Source of the DNA: an uncultured Bacilli bacterium
Lineage (GTDB): Bacteria; Bacillota_I; Bacilli_A; RF39; UBA660
Length of the DNA: 64,000 nucleotides
Assembly (NCBI GenBank): GCA_934090935.1
Contig: CAKOKD010000001.1
Location: 124,001 to 188,000 of the forward strand
Reading direction: 5' to 3'
Both the position numbers and the translations under genes were made by a program. Shown here one piece after another: positions 17,016 to 25,858 of this stretch; positions within the stretch are counted from its first letter, which is position 1; each line of letters begins with the position of its first letter. The notes under the pieces were generated by a model. It was not told where the DNA came from and did not search any database. It was given only the letters and a program-made list of their open reading frames with translations.

Positions 17016-17601
17016 ACATCTTGGTTATTATGATGATAAACTTGATGGAATATGGGGTAAAAAATCAAAAGAGGCAACACGTTTATTTCAAAGTGAGAAT
17101 GGTTTGAAAGTGGATTCTATATATGGACCAAAAACAGAAAAAAAGTTGAAAAGTGTATATAAAAATTTTATTTCAGGAGATGCAACAGATGATGATTTTT
17201 TACGCGTTTCCTATATAACTAGAGAAGAAATAGCTTGTAATGACCATTGTGGATATAATAAAATAAGCAAACAACTTTTATATAACTTAGGTTCTTTAAG
17301 AGAGAAGTTTAATAAACCAATATATGTTACCAGTGGGTGCCGTTGCAGCAAACATAATAAAAGAGTCGGTGGTGTTAAAACTAGTAGACACTTCAATAAA
17401 GAAATTTTTACCAAAGCAGTAGATTTTTATAATAGTAAAACTAAAAGTTTAGCATATAGAAAAAAAGTAATAGATTTTTGGATTAATGATTTACCAAATA
17501 CAAGGTATGCTTATTCAAACAAATATAGCAATTTAAATGGTGTTATTAAGAAAAAAATAGTTTCAACTATGGGAAGTTCTATACATGTTGATGTTAAATA
17601 A
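16981..17601 (+). CDS. Endolysin-like: PG-binding domain plus M15 peptidase
   Basis: 206 residues. Residues about 8-55 form a peptidoglycan-binding type 1 domain (LGYYDDKLDGIWGKKSKEA). The C-terminal half is a zinc D,D/L,D-peptidase of family M15: IYVTSGCRCSKHNKRVGG, zinc ligands in SRHFNKE...KAVDF and the terminal SSIHVDVK. It should cleave peptide cross-links of peptidoglycan. No signal peptide, so it depends on the overlapping holin for release, as phage endolysins do. The ATG at 16981 follows AGGAAGGAG. The PG-binding domain is N-terminal, an order also found in Bacillota phage lysins. Confidence 0.85.
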   Translation: MIKKITRQVMFKHLGYYDDKLDGIWGKKSKEATRLFQSENGLKVDSIYGPKTEKKLKSVYKNFISGDATDDDFLRVSYITREEIACNDHCGYNKISKQLLYNLGSLREKFNKPIYVTSGCRCSKHNKRVGGVKTSRHFNKEIFTKAVDFYNSKTKSLAYRKKVIDFWINDLPNTRYAYSNKYSNLNGVIKKKIVSTMGSSIHVDVK

Positions 17602-17708
17602 AATACTTTTTTCTAAATGCTCATATGGATAAATAGGGTATTATAATTAGTGAAAGTCAATTAGAAAATAATAATATTTGGATTAAAAGTTTATTAGTTT
17701 TGATATTT

Positions 17709-17750
17709 TAAATAAAACATCATCCAATATGTCGGATGGTGTTTTATTTA
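17709..17750. terminator. Strong hairpin in the gap after the endolysin
   Basis: AAATAAAACATCATCC pairs with GGATGGTGTTTTATTT over about 17 positions with one G-U and an 8-base loop. It can terminate in both directions. It is 100 bases after the endolysin stop. Confidence 0.8.
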
Positions 17751-17768
17751 ATGATTTTAATTTAGGAT

Positions 17769-17896
17769 TTATCTTCATTATCAATTGGTTTAGAGATGAT
17801 TGTTAAAAAGAATGCTTGCAAACTTATAAAACAGAGGAAAGAAGTTATTACTAATTTGTTGCTATTTTGGGTATTTTGTAGTAAACTAAGCGTGAT
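17769..17896 (-). pseudogene. Possible remnant of a membrane-protein C-terminus
   Basis: On the minus strand an open stretch of about 42 codons without a start codon reads as a hydrophobic helix followed by the tail FFLTIISKPIDNEDKS and a stop, ending shortly before the hairpin terminator. It looks like the end of a membrane protein whose N-terminal part is lost. The rest of the 485-base gap (17602-18086) holds the terminator, a TTGACA at 18035 and no other recognisable element. Confidence 0.25.
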
Positions 17897-18086
17897 TTAG
17901 AGGGGAACTTATAATACGTGTAAGTATGAAAGAATTCAAATAGCAAGGTATAGATGATTTATAAATATTATGATAGCAGTTGTAATATGAAAAAATTTAC
18001 AATTTATAAAGAAACTAGTAGAAATTATGATAGTTTGACAAAACGATATATATATAAAGGATAAAATTTAGAAAGGGTATGGTTAA

Positions 18087-19325
18087 ATGAGAAAAATTGC
18101 TGATATGTTTGATGACATAATAGATGATGAAACATTAGTTTTTTTGAATAAAGAAGATAAAGATAATATTGTAGAATTAGGAGTTATTACTCATCAAAAT
18201 CCAAATGCTTTAGATGCATTATTTAGAAAAATTAGATTTAAAGGAAATATAAAAAGTAGAATTGGATTTTTAGAGGTTGAAAATGATGATTTTATAGGAT
18301 TGGTAAAATATAGGGATGCTTTAGTATTAGTTGCCAATAGGGATTACGTATCTCCAAGATTATTAATAAAAAGTTTATGTAACATAGTGGCAATTATTTT
18401 TAATGTTAATGAAAATAATGGTATAAACAATTATTATTTTTCTCTAATTTCAGCAAGTAATTTTAAACTTACGGGATTAGACATAAAAGTATTATCAGGA
18501 ATTCCTCAATTAGTTTTAGATAAAATGACCAATCATAGAACTTCTTATATTTATAGCACTTCTAATTTGAAGATCACATATGATGCTACTCAAAATACTA
18601 GATATTTTAGATATATACAAAAATATAAGGCTGAACCATTATATGATGTTATAGAAGAGATTTGTAGGTTTAATCCGGAGTTAGCTATTCCCGCATCTTT
18701 TATTAATGCAAAAGTTTTTAGTGAATTTACGGATAGAGTCTTAGTTAAAAGATTTTCAAGCTTTGAAGAAAAAAAAGAACGTTGGGAGAGTTTAAAATCG
18801 GAAGGATGGAAAGTTCAAATTGATGATTTTACTCCGATGGATTTAACTTTTTTTGATATAGATCCTAATGGTAAGCGTTCAAGTAGATTTTCTGATTTAG
18901 AGATAGATGAAGATAGATTTGTTTTTGATTGGGAAATAGAAGAGGACGAAGAAAAGAAAAATTTACATGTTTATCCAAAGTATAAATTAAAGGGAAAATA
19001 TTTAATATATACTTCTGATTCTGAATTTGAAAAAAATGAAGTTTTTAAACAATTGGATCCATTCCAAAAGGAAATTGCTTTAATTGCTAGAAGTATTTTT
19101 GGTAATTTTATTCTACAGTTTCCTGAGGATGAAAGAAAAGATTATTTTTCAGTATTAACAATGATGCAAACTAGTCAAATTATGGAAGATGAGAATAATA
19201 AAAGAGGAATTCCAGGAGTAAAGGGAAATATTGCTTTTATGCCAGATTTTGCTGATTATTATGATTCTTTTTCAAAACCGGAGGATACTTTACAGGTTAA
19301 AAAGTTAAAATGGCCATTAAAATAG
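18087..19325 (+). CDS. Hypothetical protein (412 aa)
   Basis: Unrecognised soluble protein, starting at an ATG after AAAGGG. It has mixed alpha/beta composition to about residue 190 and a conspicuous acidic segment near residues 270-290 (FDWEIEEDEEKKN). The last 100 residues are helical. No signal peptide or cysteine motif. A TTGACA about 50 bases upstream suggests its own promoter. Immediately downstream lies an open frame without a start codon, so this locus may have been rearranged. Confidence 0.72.
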   Translation: MRKIADMFDDIIDDETLVFLNKEDKDNIVELGVITHQNPNALDALFRKIRFKGNIKSRIGFLEVENDDFIGLVKYRDALVLVANRDYVSPRLLIKSLCNIVAIIFNVNENNGINNYYFSLISASNFKLTGLDIKVLSGIPQLVLDKMTNHRTSYIYSTSNLKITYDATQNTRYFRYIQKYKAEPLYDVIEEICRFNPELAIPASFINAKVFSEFTDRVLVKRFSSFEEKKERWESLKSEGWKVQIDDFTPMDLTFFDIDPNGKRSSRFSDLEIDEDRFVFDWEIEEDEEKKNLHVYPKYKLKGKYLIYTSDSEFEKNEVFKQLDPFQKEIALIARSIFGNFILQFPEDERKDYFSVLTMMQTSQIMEDENNKRGIPGVKGNIAFMPDFADYYDSFSKPEDTLQVKKLKWPLK

Positions 19326-19340
19326 TAAAAATTTAAGTAA

Positions 19341-19601
19341 GTTATTAACAAAGGATGGAGTTATAGAAGTAAGTTATTTGAAGTTGCAACACTTGCTTTT
19401 AAAGATAAAATTGGTATTCCATTTGATAAATCAAAAATTAATTTTATAGTTAAACTTATATTAGAAGCAGAAAAAGAAAGAAGTGTAAATATTCCTTTGT
19501 ATAAATCAAGCGATAATTATAGTTATTCGTTTATAAAAGGAGTAGAAAACGATAAAGGCATAGAAAAAAGTTTTTTAGATAATCATGAAAATATGATATA
19601 A
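19341..19601 (+). pseudogene. Headless ORF fragment, 86 codons
   Basis: A frame of 86 codons ending at TAA 19599 has coding-like content (for example LFEVATLAFKDKIGIPFDKS) but no ATG, GTG or TTG start. It begins right after the stop of the 18087 gene in a different frame. It appears to be the C-terminal remnant of a gene, not part of the preceding product. Family not recognised. Confidence 0.45.
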
Positions 19602-19631
19602 TGGATTCTGTTTTAAGGAGGTTTATTTGAA

Positions 19632-20537
19632 ATGGAAAAACAAAATAAGGAAATATTAAAATCTATTTCAAAAGTACCTAAAACAATCGCGATAATGTTA
19701 GATTTAGATGGTACATGTGATTTTATAGACGAAGAAAAAGCAAAAACTTTTATATCTCAAGTGGAGTGGTTAAGAGAAAAGTTTGAAGCTGATGAAGCTA
19801 CAATAAGCATTTCTACACATTTTACAGATTCAGTTGAAATGCGAAATGTGTTGAATATTTTGTCTTCTAATCTATCGGATGGTATTAAAATAGGTTTAAG
19901 TTTCTATTTTGGGGGAATATACGATTATAATGAAAATCGAGATTATTTAAAAGAGTATGGTTTTAATCGTGATAAAGTAGCGACTTTTGGTCATTATTAC
20001 GTGAATGAAAAATCCGTAGATAATCAATGGTTTGCGATTATTGATGATGGTATTTCTGATGAGATATATAAAAGATATCAAAATAAGCATCCAATGTTAG
20101 TGTGTCGACCAACTCAATATGATAAGTCAGATTTATCAAATAATAATTTTATGAATATAGCTACAACAACTAAGGGAATTGATGGCGTTATTGAATCATT
20201 AAATCTATATATAAATTCAATAAAAAATCTTTCTTTGAAGGAAATCCTTGAAGTTCAAAAGAATATGATAGTTCATCTATCGACTTGGCATTTAATTGAA
20301 AAGGCAATAGCAAGTGATTATGATTTTTTAGAAAAATATTTTAAGGCAGAAGTTGCTGATGAAGATGATTATTTAGGGGTATTGGAATACCTGTCTTTAA
20401 GTGTTTCTCGAATGAAATCAAGGGAAGAAGTAATGTATTTGCGCGAAATATTTATATTGATGTATCAACATTTTCGACAAGTTAATGATCAAGAGAATAT
20501 GTATAAGATTATAAAATTACAAAAAGGTCTTGAATAA
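19632..20537 (+). CDS. HAD-like N-terminal domain protein
   Basis: 301 residues. Residues about 18-32 read IAIMLDLDGTCDFID, a haloacid dehalogenase motif I (DxDGT), and a second acidic motif IIDDGISDE near residue 138 matches HAD motif IV in type. Between them the sequence alternates strand and helix as in a Rossmann-like fold. The C-terminal 110 residues are helical. It may be a phosphatase-like or PNK-like enzyme, or a non-catalytic relative: motif II/III residues are not obvious. The start has a strong AAGGAGG ribosome binding site, though spaced about 11 bases. It stands alone between a remnant and the ABC exporter. Confidence 0.65.
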   Translation: MEKQNKEILKSISKVPKTIAIMLDLDGTCDFIDEEKAKTFISQVEWLREKFEADEATISISTHFTDSVEMRNVLNILSSNLSDGIKIGLSFYFGGIYDYNENRDYLKEYGFNRDKVATFGHYYVNEKSVDNQWFAIIDDGISDEIYKRYQNKHPMLVCRPTQYDKSDLSNNNFMNIATTTKGIDGVIESLNLYINSIKNLSLKEILEVQKNMIVHLSTWHLIEKAIASDYDFLEKYFKAEVADEDDYLGVLEYLSLSVSRMKSREEVMYLREIFILMYQHFRQVNDQENMYKIIKLQKGLE

Positions 20538-20611
20538 CTAATAAATATAAGCTTTTAAATTTATTTGTGTCATAATACACAGATGAATTTTTTAGGCTAT
20601 GAAGGTGAATT

Positions 20612-22348
20612 ATGAAAAAAAGAGATAAAAGTTTTAAATTAAATGTTAAAAGAACATGGGAATATATCAAAAAGGCAAAAATGTATTTGGTTGGTTATGT
20701 AATTGTAACCATTGTGGAAGCCGTTATAAGTGCAATTATACCTTTATTTGTTGCTAAAATAATTCTAGGTATCACTAACGGAGTTATAAATCAACTTATT
20801 TTATCAGCACTAATCGTTTTTATTATCAGATTTCTTTTATTTATAAGTTATTTTCTTAAAGGATATTTCTATCAACAAATATATCAAAAAACTTTAATTG
20901 GAATCCAAACTCGTGTTGCAAAAGAAATCCTTAATCTAGAGATTGAAGAAATTGATAAGAACACATCGGGTTTATTTATCGATAGATTGAACAAGGATAC
21001 AGAGGATATCGCTGGATTATTTATGGAATATGCTTATTGGTTTTCCTATACTATTACAAATATAGGTGTTTTAGTTACGTTGTTCTTATTGAATAAATAT
21101 ATGTTTGTATATGCAATAGTAACGGCATTTTTGACATATTTATTGGATAGAAAAAGTTTATCTAAACAATATTACGTTCAAAAAGAATTGAAAACTTTAC
21201 AAGAGAGTAAAACAGGATTAACTAGTGAACTTGTAAGAGGTATTAGAGATATAAAGGTTCTTAATGCTAGTAACACTATTCTTAATCAAACAACTAAAAA
21301 AATTGAGGAAGTTACTCGTGAAAGAGTACATGTTATGAATATAAGGAGACTTTATTCATTTCTAACCAATAATATGAGTTCTTTAACCGATTTGGGTTTG
21401 ATTATTTTAGGATGTATTCTATATAAACATTCACTTTTAACAATACCTGCATTTGTCATTGTTTATAATTATCAGTCAAATATTAAAAATTTGTTATTAG
21501 GAGTAGTTCAAATCACTGAGTATAATAAAAAGTTTAATGTAGCTGCTTCTAGAGTTTATGATGTAATTGAAAATGATAAATTTAAAAAGGAAGAATTCGG
21601 AAATGTATCCTTAAAGAAACTAAAAGGAAATATAGAATTTGATAATGTTGTATTTGGATATAATGATGCGTTAGTTCTAAAAAATATGAGTTTTACTGTT
21701 AAGGAAAATGAAAGAGTTGCTTTTGTTGGTAAAAGTGGAGCAGGTAAAACAACTATATTCAGCTTAATAACAAAGTTTTATCATCCAAAAAGTGGTTCTA
21801 TTTTGTTAGATGGTAATAATATCAATGATTTAACCTGTTCAACTATAAGAGACAATATGTCAATAATCACTCAAAATCCATATATATTTAATTTCTCAAT
21901 AAAGGATAATCTTCTTCTTGCTAAAGAAAATGCAAGTATGAAAGAAATTAGAGAAGCATGTAAACTTGCTTGTATTGATGATTATATAATGTCTTTACCA
22001 GAAAAATATGAAACTGTAGTTGGAGAAAATGGTGTTATATTAAGCGGCGGTCAAAAGCAAAGAATCGCGATTGCACGAGCGCTTTTGATGAAAACTAAAA
22101 TTATTCTTTTTGATGAAGCAACAAGCGCTTTGGATAATGAAACTCAAAGTCAAATACAAGATGCAATAAATAACTTAAAAGGAAATTATACTATCTTAAT
22201 AGTTGCTCACAGACTTTCGACTATAATAGATTCTGATAAAATATTTGTTGTTTTAAATGGTAAAATAGTTGATTCAGGAACTCATAAGGAATTATTGAAA
22301 AGATGCACTTATTATAAAAATTTATACAATAAAGATTTGAGCAAATAA
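20612..22348 (+). CDS. ABC exporter, fused permease and ATPase
   Basis: 578 residues: six-helix exporter domain (about residues 20-310), then an ATPase domain with Walker A GKSGAGKTT, canonical LSGGQKQRIAIARALL signature, Walker B IILFDEATSALD and H-loop AHRLST. All catalytic motifs are intact, unlike the transporter at 8193. Acts as a homodimer or heterodimer in the cytoplasmic membrane; substrate unknown (lipid, peptide or drug). Ribosome binding site GAAGGTGAA. The next gene, an ATP-grasp protein, starts 100 bases downstream and could make or modify a peptide substrate, but this link is only positional. Confidence 0.92.
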   Translation: MKKRDKSFKLNVKRTWEYIKKAKMYLVGYVIVTIVEAVISAIIPLFVAKIILGITNGVINQLILSALIVFIIRFLLFISYFLKGYFYQQIYQKTLIGIQTRVAKEILNLEIEEIDKNTSGLFIDRLNKDTEDIAGLFMEYAYWFSYTITNIGVLVTLFLLNKYMFVYAIVTAFLTYLLDRKSLSKQYYVQKELKTLQESKTGLTSELVRGIRDIKVLNASNTILNQTTKKIEEVTRERVHVMNIRRLYSFLTNNMSSLTDLGLIILGCILYKHSLLTIPAFVIVYNYQSNIKNLLLGVVQITEYNKKFNVAASRVYDVIENDKFKKEEFGNVSLKKLKGNIEFDNVVFGYNDALVLKNMSFTVKENERVAFVGKSGAGKTTIFSLITKFYHPKSGSILLDGNNINDLTCSTIRDNMSIITQNPYIFNFSIKDNLLLAKENASMKEIREACKLACIDDYIMSLPEKYETVVGENGVILSGGQKQRIAIARALLMKTKIILFDEATSALDNETQSQIQDAINNLKGNYTILIVAHRLSTIIDSDKIFVVLNGKIVDSGTHKELLKRCTYYKNLYNKDLSK

Positions 22349-22448
22349 ATAAAAAAAACATTAGTTGCTTTAAACTATACATAATGATAGAATGAATTTG
22401 TAGAGGATCCATGTGGAGAAATCTACTGGTATTCATTTATGAGGTGAT

Positions 22449-23576
22449 ATGATGTTATATTGTTTAGATAAGTATTTGCCATGGGATTATTCAAAAAAAG
22501 AAATGGAAATTTCTTCGATGAAACAAAATGGAATACTTTATGATAGTAAATTAAAGGTTTTTACCGATTTTGAAGGAAAAAGTTTTGATATTAATGGTTT
22601 AACGATATTTCCGAGAACTGGTGGAGCACAGATATGTAGTATGAACGACGAAATCACTAGGAATGGTGGAATTCCTATTTTATCAAATGAAGAAGTGGCA
22701 ATAATTAAAAATTGGCCAAATTATTATTCTACTGAAAGAAAATGTAAAATATTTAAGGGTAGTGATTTAGTTAATGCTCAAATAATTAGAAAAATAGAAG
22801 AAGATTATGGTGAAGAAATATTTTTTAAAACTAAAACAAAAAACTTCAGTGCGGTTATTCCAGTAAAATTACTTGCTGATTCGGAGTGTGCATTTTATAA
22901 AACTTTGATGTATCATCTAGATGATGATTTTATCATAAGCAGAAAAGTTGATATTTTAGAGGATAATCTTGGGCCAAAAGAATATAGATGTTTTGTCATC
23001 AATAATGAAATATATAATATATCTAGATTTACAACTACTGTTTTACATGGTATAGATCCTGAAGTATTAAACTTTTTAGAATGTGTTATTGCAGGTTTAA
23101 AGGGTGTATTTCCTGGTTTTTATGCTTTAGATTTGTTTGAATATCAAATAGATGGTCAAAGATATCTTGATGTTTTAGAGTTTAATCCGATTCAAGCTGC
23201 TGGTCCTTATCTTTACAATTCATGTATCAATAAAAGTGATGATCTTATGCATAAAGATATAAAAAGGGCCTCTTCCGAATTTATTGATAAAATGGATGAG
23301 TTCACAACTGATGGAAAAGTATTTAAAGGTGGATCGAATTTATATGATTATCCGGATGGCTTTTCTAATCATTTAAGAAGCATTTGTTTAACTGGGAATA
23401 TAGGAACAAGATTTGTTCATGGTATGCATTTAACAGAGGAAGTATTTGCAAGACATAAACCTTTATTGAATCTTTCAGCTCCTATTTTAACTGATAGTGA
23501 TCTTTTAAAAGGTGAACAAGAACCGGAAATGATGGAAAATGAAAAAAAACTTTTGAAGGAAAACAAGGAAGAGTAA
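22449..23576 (+). CDS. ATP-grasp domain protein
   Basis: 375 residues. The C-terminal two thirds look like an ATP-grasp fold: a lysine-containing strand FFKTKTKNFSAVIP near residue 126, EYRCFVINNEIYNISRF near 178, and the metal-site motif YLDVLEFNPIQAAGPY near 238, where E and N coordinate ATP-bound Mg2+. The family joins a carboxylate to an amine or thiol through an acyl phosphate. The start at 22449 (or the ATG 3 bases later) has GAGGTGAT. Substrate unknown; related proteins are found beside RiPP and peptide loci, and an ABC exporter precedes it here. A hairpin follows the gene. Confidence 0.75.
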   Translation: MMLYCLDKYLPWDYSKKEMEISSMKQNGILYDSKLKVFTDFEGKSFDINGLTIFPRTGGAQICSMNDEITRNGGIPILSNEEVAIIKNWPNYYSTERKCKIFKGSDLVNAQIIRKIEEDYGEEIFFKTKTKNFSAVIPVKLLADSECAFYKTLMYHLDDDFIISRKVDILEDNLGPKEYRCFVINNEIYNISRFTTTVLHGIDPEVLNFLECVIAGLKGVFPGFYALDLFEYQIDGQRYLDVLEFNPIQAAGPYLYNSCINKSDDLMHKDIKRASSEFIDKMDEFTTDGKVFKGGSNLYDYPDGFSNHLRSICLTGNIGTRFVHGMHLTEEVFARHKPLLNLSAPILTDSDLLKGEQEPEMMENEKKLLKENKEE

Positions 23577-23591
23577 TTAGTAAAAATATAT

Positions 23592-23614
23592 AGGAAGCCA
23601 CAAATTGGTTTCCT
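23592..23614 (+). terminator. Probable terminator after ATP-grasp gene
   Basis: AGGAAGCCA pairs with TGGTTTCCT (one G-U) with a 5-base loop. The following sequence is T-rich but not a pure T run. Confidence 0.55.
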
Positions 23615-23735
23615 TGCTTTATTTAGTAAATTTGTGATATTAATGATAATTGTCTGATTAACTTAATATAATATTGAAATTAATTGAAGAAATGAATTTT
23701 AGAGAGTATAATATTATTGATTTTTAGGTGAAAAT

Positions 23736-24650
23736 ATGGCATTAACGTTTATTATTGAAGAATATTATAATTTAATTTGTGAAATGAATTATTTATTAAT
23801 TATATTAAATGGAATATTAGAAGATAGAGAGAATATTAAATTTGTAAAAGAAAAAATATTAATAAATGACAATTTTAAACATGTGGATATAGAAAATATT
23901 TTAAAATATTTACATAATTCAATAGATGATAATGATTTGAATCGTAAGATTATAAATTATTTAAGGAACTTAATGACGTTTGCTAAAAAATACAATATTG
24001 ATTCATTTAAAGAAATAGAAGATAAGATTTTAGAATTATGGAATCAAGAACATATTTACGATGAATCATTATTGAAATATATTATTAGAATAGACTCGGA
24101 TATTCTATATAAAATATATATTGATATGGTAAGAGAAAATTTGATTAAAGATCCAAACATTTGCATTGGTACTTCGTATGAGCCATTGTTTACAATTCTT
24201 CCTGAGAAGAAAGAATTGTTGATTTATAATTTAATGGTTATTGCTAATCCCATAGTAGACTGGACTATATTGAGAAATGGAACAATTGCACTAGAATTTT
24301 TTATTTATAAATATGAAACCAATGAAGATAAGTCATTAAAGAAATACTATCATGATATAATTATGATTGCTATAAAAGGCAATATGTGTGTATTTAATAA
24401 TAGATATTTTAAAAACTCAAGACATAGTTGTTTTGAAAACGTAACAGGACTATATTTATTGTCTTTATATAATGATGAAAATATCCGAGGTTTACATAGT
24501 AGACTAAGTGATGATAATCTTATAAAAGAAATAAGAGAATATTTAATAAGCAATGATGGTTTTAATCATCAATTAGAATTATATAAAGAATATAATTTTC
24601 AAGGAGATAGCGGTTTAAATCAATTAAAATTATTAAGAAACTGTGAATAG
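23736..24650 (+). CDS. Helical hypothetical protein (304 aa)
   Basis: Unrecognised. Almost fully helical, rich in I, N, Y and K, with no signal peptide or clear membrane helix; the N-terminal 30 residues are hydrophobic but carry charges. The pattern of repeating helical segments suggests an alpha-solenoid. The A/T content is higher than its neighbours, which fits horizontal acquisition. It stands just before the broken uvrB copy, and both it and the gene at 25043 end at a short hairpin that leads into uvrB-like sequence. Confidence 0.65.
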   Translation: MALTFIIEEYYNLICEMNYLLIILNGILEDRENIKFVKEKILINDNFKHVDIENILKYLHNSIDDNDLNRKIINYLRNLMTFAKKYNIDSFKEIEDKILELWNQEHIYDESLLKYIIRIDSDILYKIYIDMVRENLIKDPNICIGTSYEPLFTILPEKKELLIYNLMVIANPIVDWTILRNGTIALEFFIYKYETNEDKSLKKYYHDIIMIAIKGNMCVFNNRYFKNSRHSCFENVTGLYLLSLYNDENIRGLHSRLSDDNLIKEIREYLISNDGFNHQLELYKEYNFQGDSGLNQLKLLRNCE

Positions 24651-24691
24651 TCTTTTTAAATATATATGATAAGGACAAGATATAAAGGAAG

Positions 24692-25005
24692 TTCCTTGTT
24701 CCATTGTATATAAAATGATAAAATACAAATGATTAAAATGAAGGTAATTATGTTTAAATTAGTTTCAAAATATAAACCAAATGGAGATCAACCTGAAGTT
24801 ATTCAAGAACTTGTAGATGGTGTAAATGCCGGTGTACATGTAGGTGCAACGGGAACAGGTAAAAATTTTACAGTTGCTAATGTAATTGAAAAAACAAATC
24901 GTCCAACTTTGGTTTTAGCTCATAACAAAACTTCAGCAGGACAACTTTATTCAGAATTAAAAGAATTATTTCCTGAAAATCATGTAGAATATTTTGTGTC
25001 TTATC
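24692..25005 (+). repeat. Direct repeat of uvrB promoter and 5' end, copy 1
   Basis: From TTCCTTGTT at 24692 to about 25005 the sequence matches 25533-25858 closely, including the upstream region, with about a dozen substitutions in the coding part and a 12-base in-frame deletion. The offset between copies is 841 bases before the deletion. Confidence 0.9.
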
Positions 25006-25031
25006 ATGGAACATTATACTTTCATAAATAA
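24750..25031 (+). pseudogene. Truncated uvrB copy
   Basis: This is the first roughly 85 codons of uvrB repeated upstream of the intact gene. Compared with that gene it lacks four residues just before Walker A (RDQVLL becomes HV). Walker A changes from GATGTGKT to [11 protein letters not shown] to SAG, and the sequence diverges into a short unrelated tail before a stop at 25031. The ribosome binding site has decayed from AGGAGGT to TGAAGGT. It cannot make a working UvrB. High identity at silent sites indicates a fairly recent duplication or insertion. An in-frame ATG at 24729 lies upstream but the uvrB-equivalent start is 24750. Confidence 0.85.
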
Positions 25032-25042
25032 AGGAGAAAAAA

Positions 25043-25465
25043 ATGCAAAAAAAAATAAGTTTTATGACCTTGAATGGTGTAAATATTGGAATAAGCAAAA
25101 TTGAATTAAATAAATCGGATTTAATAATTGTTGATAAATCTGGTAAATATTGTTTAGAAATCTGTGTGCAATATAATTGGAAAGATATCAATAACATAAA
25201 AATTGGTCAAAAACAAGAGGTTGATTTTAATGAATATTGTTTAGCTGAAAACAATGAACCTGCTTTAATTTGGCCATCTAGTTGTTACGTAGAAAAAATA
25301 AGTGACGATTCTATATGTTTTAATTTGGAATTTAAAAATTTATCTAATTCGACACATTATATGAATAAAAGAGATTGTTTTGATATTAAGTTAAATTCTC
25401 TTGAGGCAAAGATTTTTATTGATTATAAAGATGCAATAGATGATTCTATTATATATAATTTATAA
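25043..25465 (+). CDS. Hypothetical protein between uvrB copies (140 aa)
   Basis: Unrecognised. It starts 11 bases after the broken uvrB frame with an AAGGAG ribosome binding site. The sequence is mostly predicted beta strand (alternating hydrophobic and polar residues), acidic, with no membrane segment. It may be a small beta-sandwich or immunity-type protein, but that is speculation. It lies wholly inside the segment bounded by the repeated uvrB 5' ends, so it probably arrived with the rearrangement. It ends at a short hairpin whose 3' part begins the second uvrB repeat. Confidence 0.65.
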   Translation: MQKKISFMTLNGVNIGISKIELNKSDLIIVDKSGKYCLEICVQYNWKDINNIKIGQKQEVDFNEYCLAENNEPALIWPSSCYVEKISDDSICFNLEFKNLSNSTHYMNKRDCFDIKLNSLEAKIFIDYKDAIDDSIIYNL

Positions 25466-25516
25466 AAAAAGAAACTGTTATGATTGAAAATAAAATAATG
25501 CATAATAATGTAAAAA

Positions 25517-25546
25517 GAAGCATCAAAGTAGCTTCCTTGTTTTATT
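25517..25546 (+). terminator. Weak terminator before intact uvrB
   Basis: GAAGC / GCTTC, 9-base loop, followed by CTTGTTTTATT. The 3' arm is the start of the repeat copy 2. Confidence 0.45.
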
Positions 25547-25858
25547 GTATATAAAATGATAAAATACAAATAATTAAAAAGGAGGTAATTATGTTTAAAT
25601 TAGTTTCAAAATATAAACCAAATGGAGATCAACCTGAAGCTATTCAAGAACTTGTAGATGGTGTAAATGTGGGTGTACGTGATCAAGTTCTTTTAGGTGC
25701 AACAGGAACAGGTAAAACATTTACAATTGCTAATGTAATTGAAAAAACAAATCGTCCAACTTTGGTTTTAGCTCATAACAAAACTTTAGCAGGACAACTT
25801 TATTCAGAATTAAAAGAATTATTTCCTGAAAATCATGTAGAATATTTTGTATCCTATT
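25533..25858 (+). repeat. Direct repeat of uvrB 5' end, copy 2
   Basis: The copy belonging to the intact uvrB gene; see 24692-25005 for its partner. Confidence 0.9.

Noticed and set aside
17602..17708. Short peptide frame after the endolysin gene
   Set aside because: About 24 codons with no start codon or ribosome binding site; too little to support.
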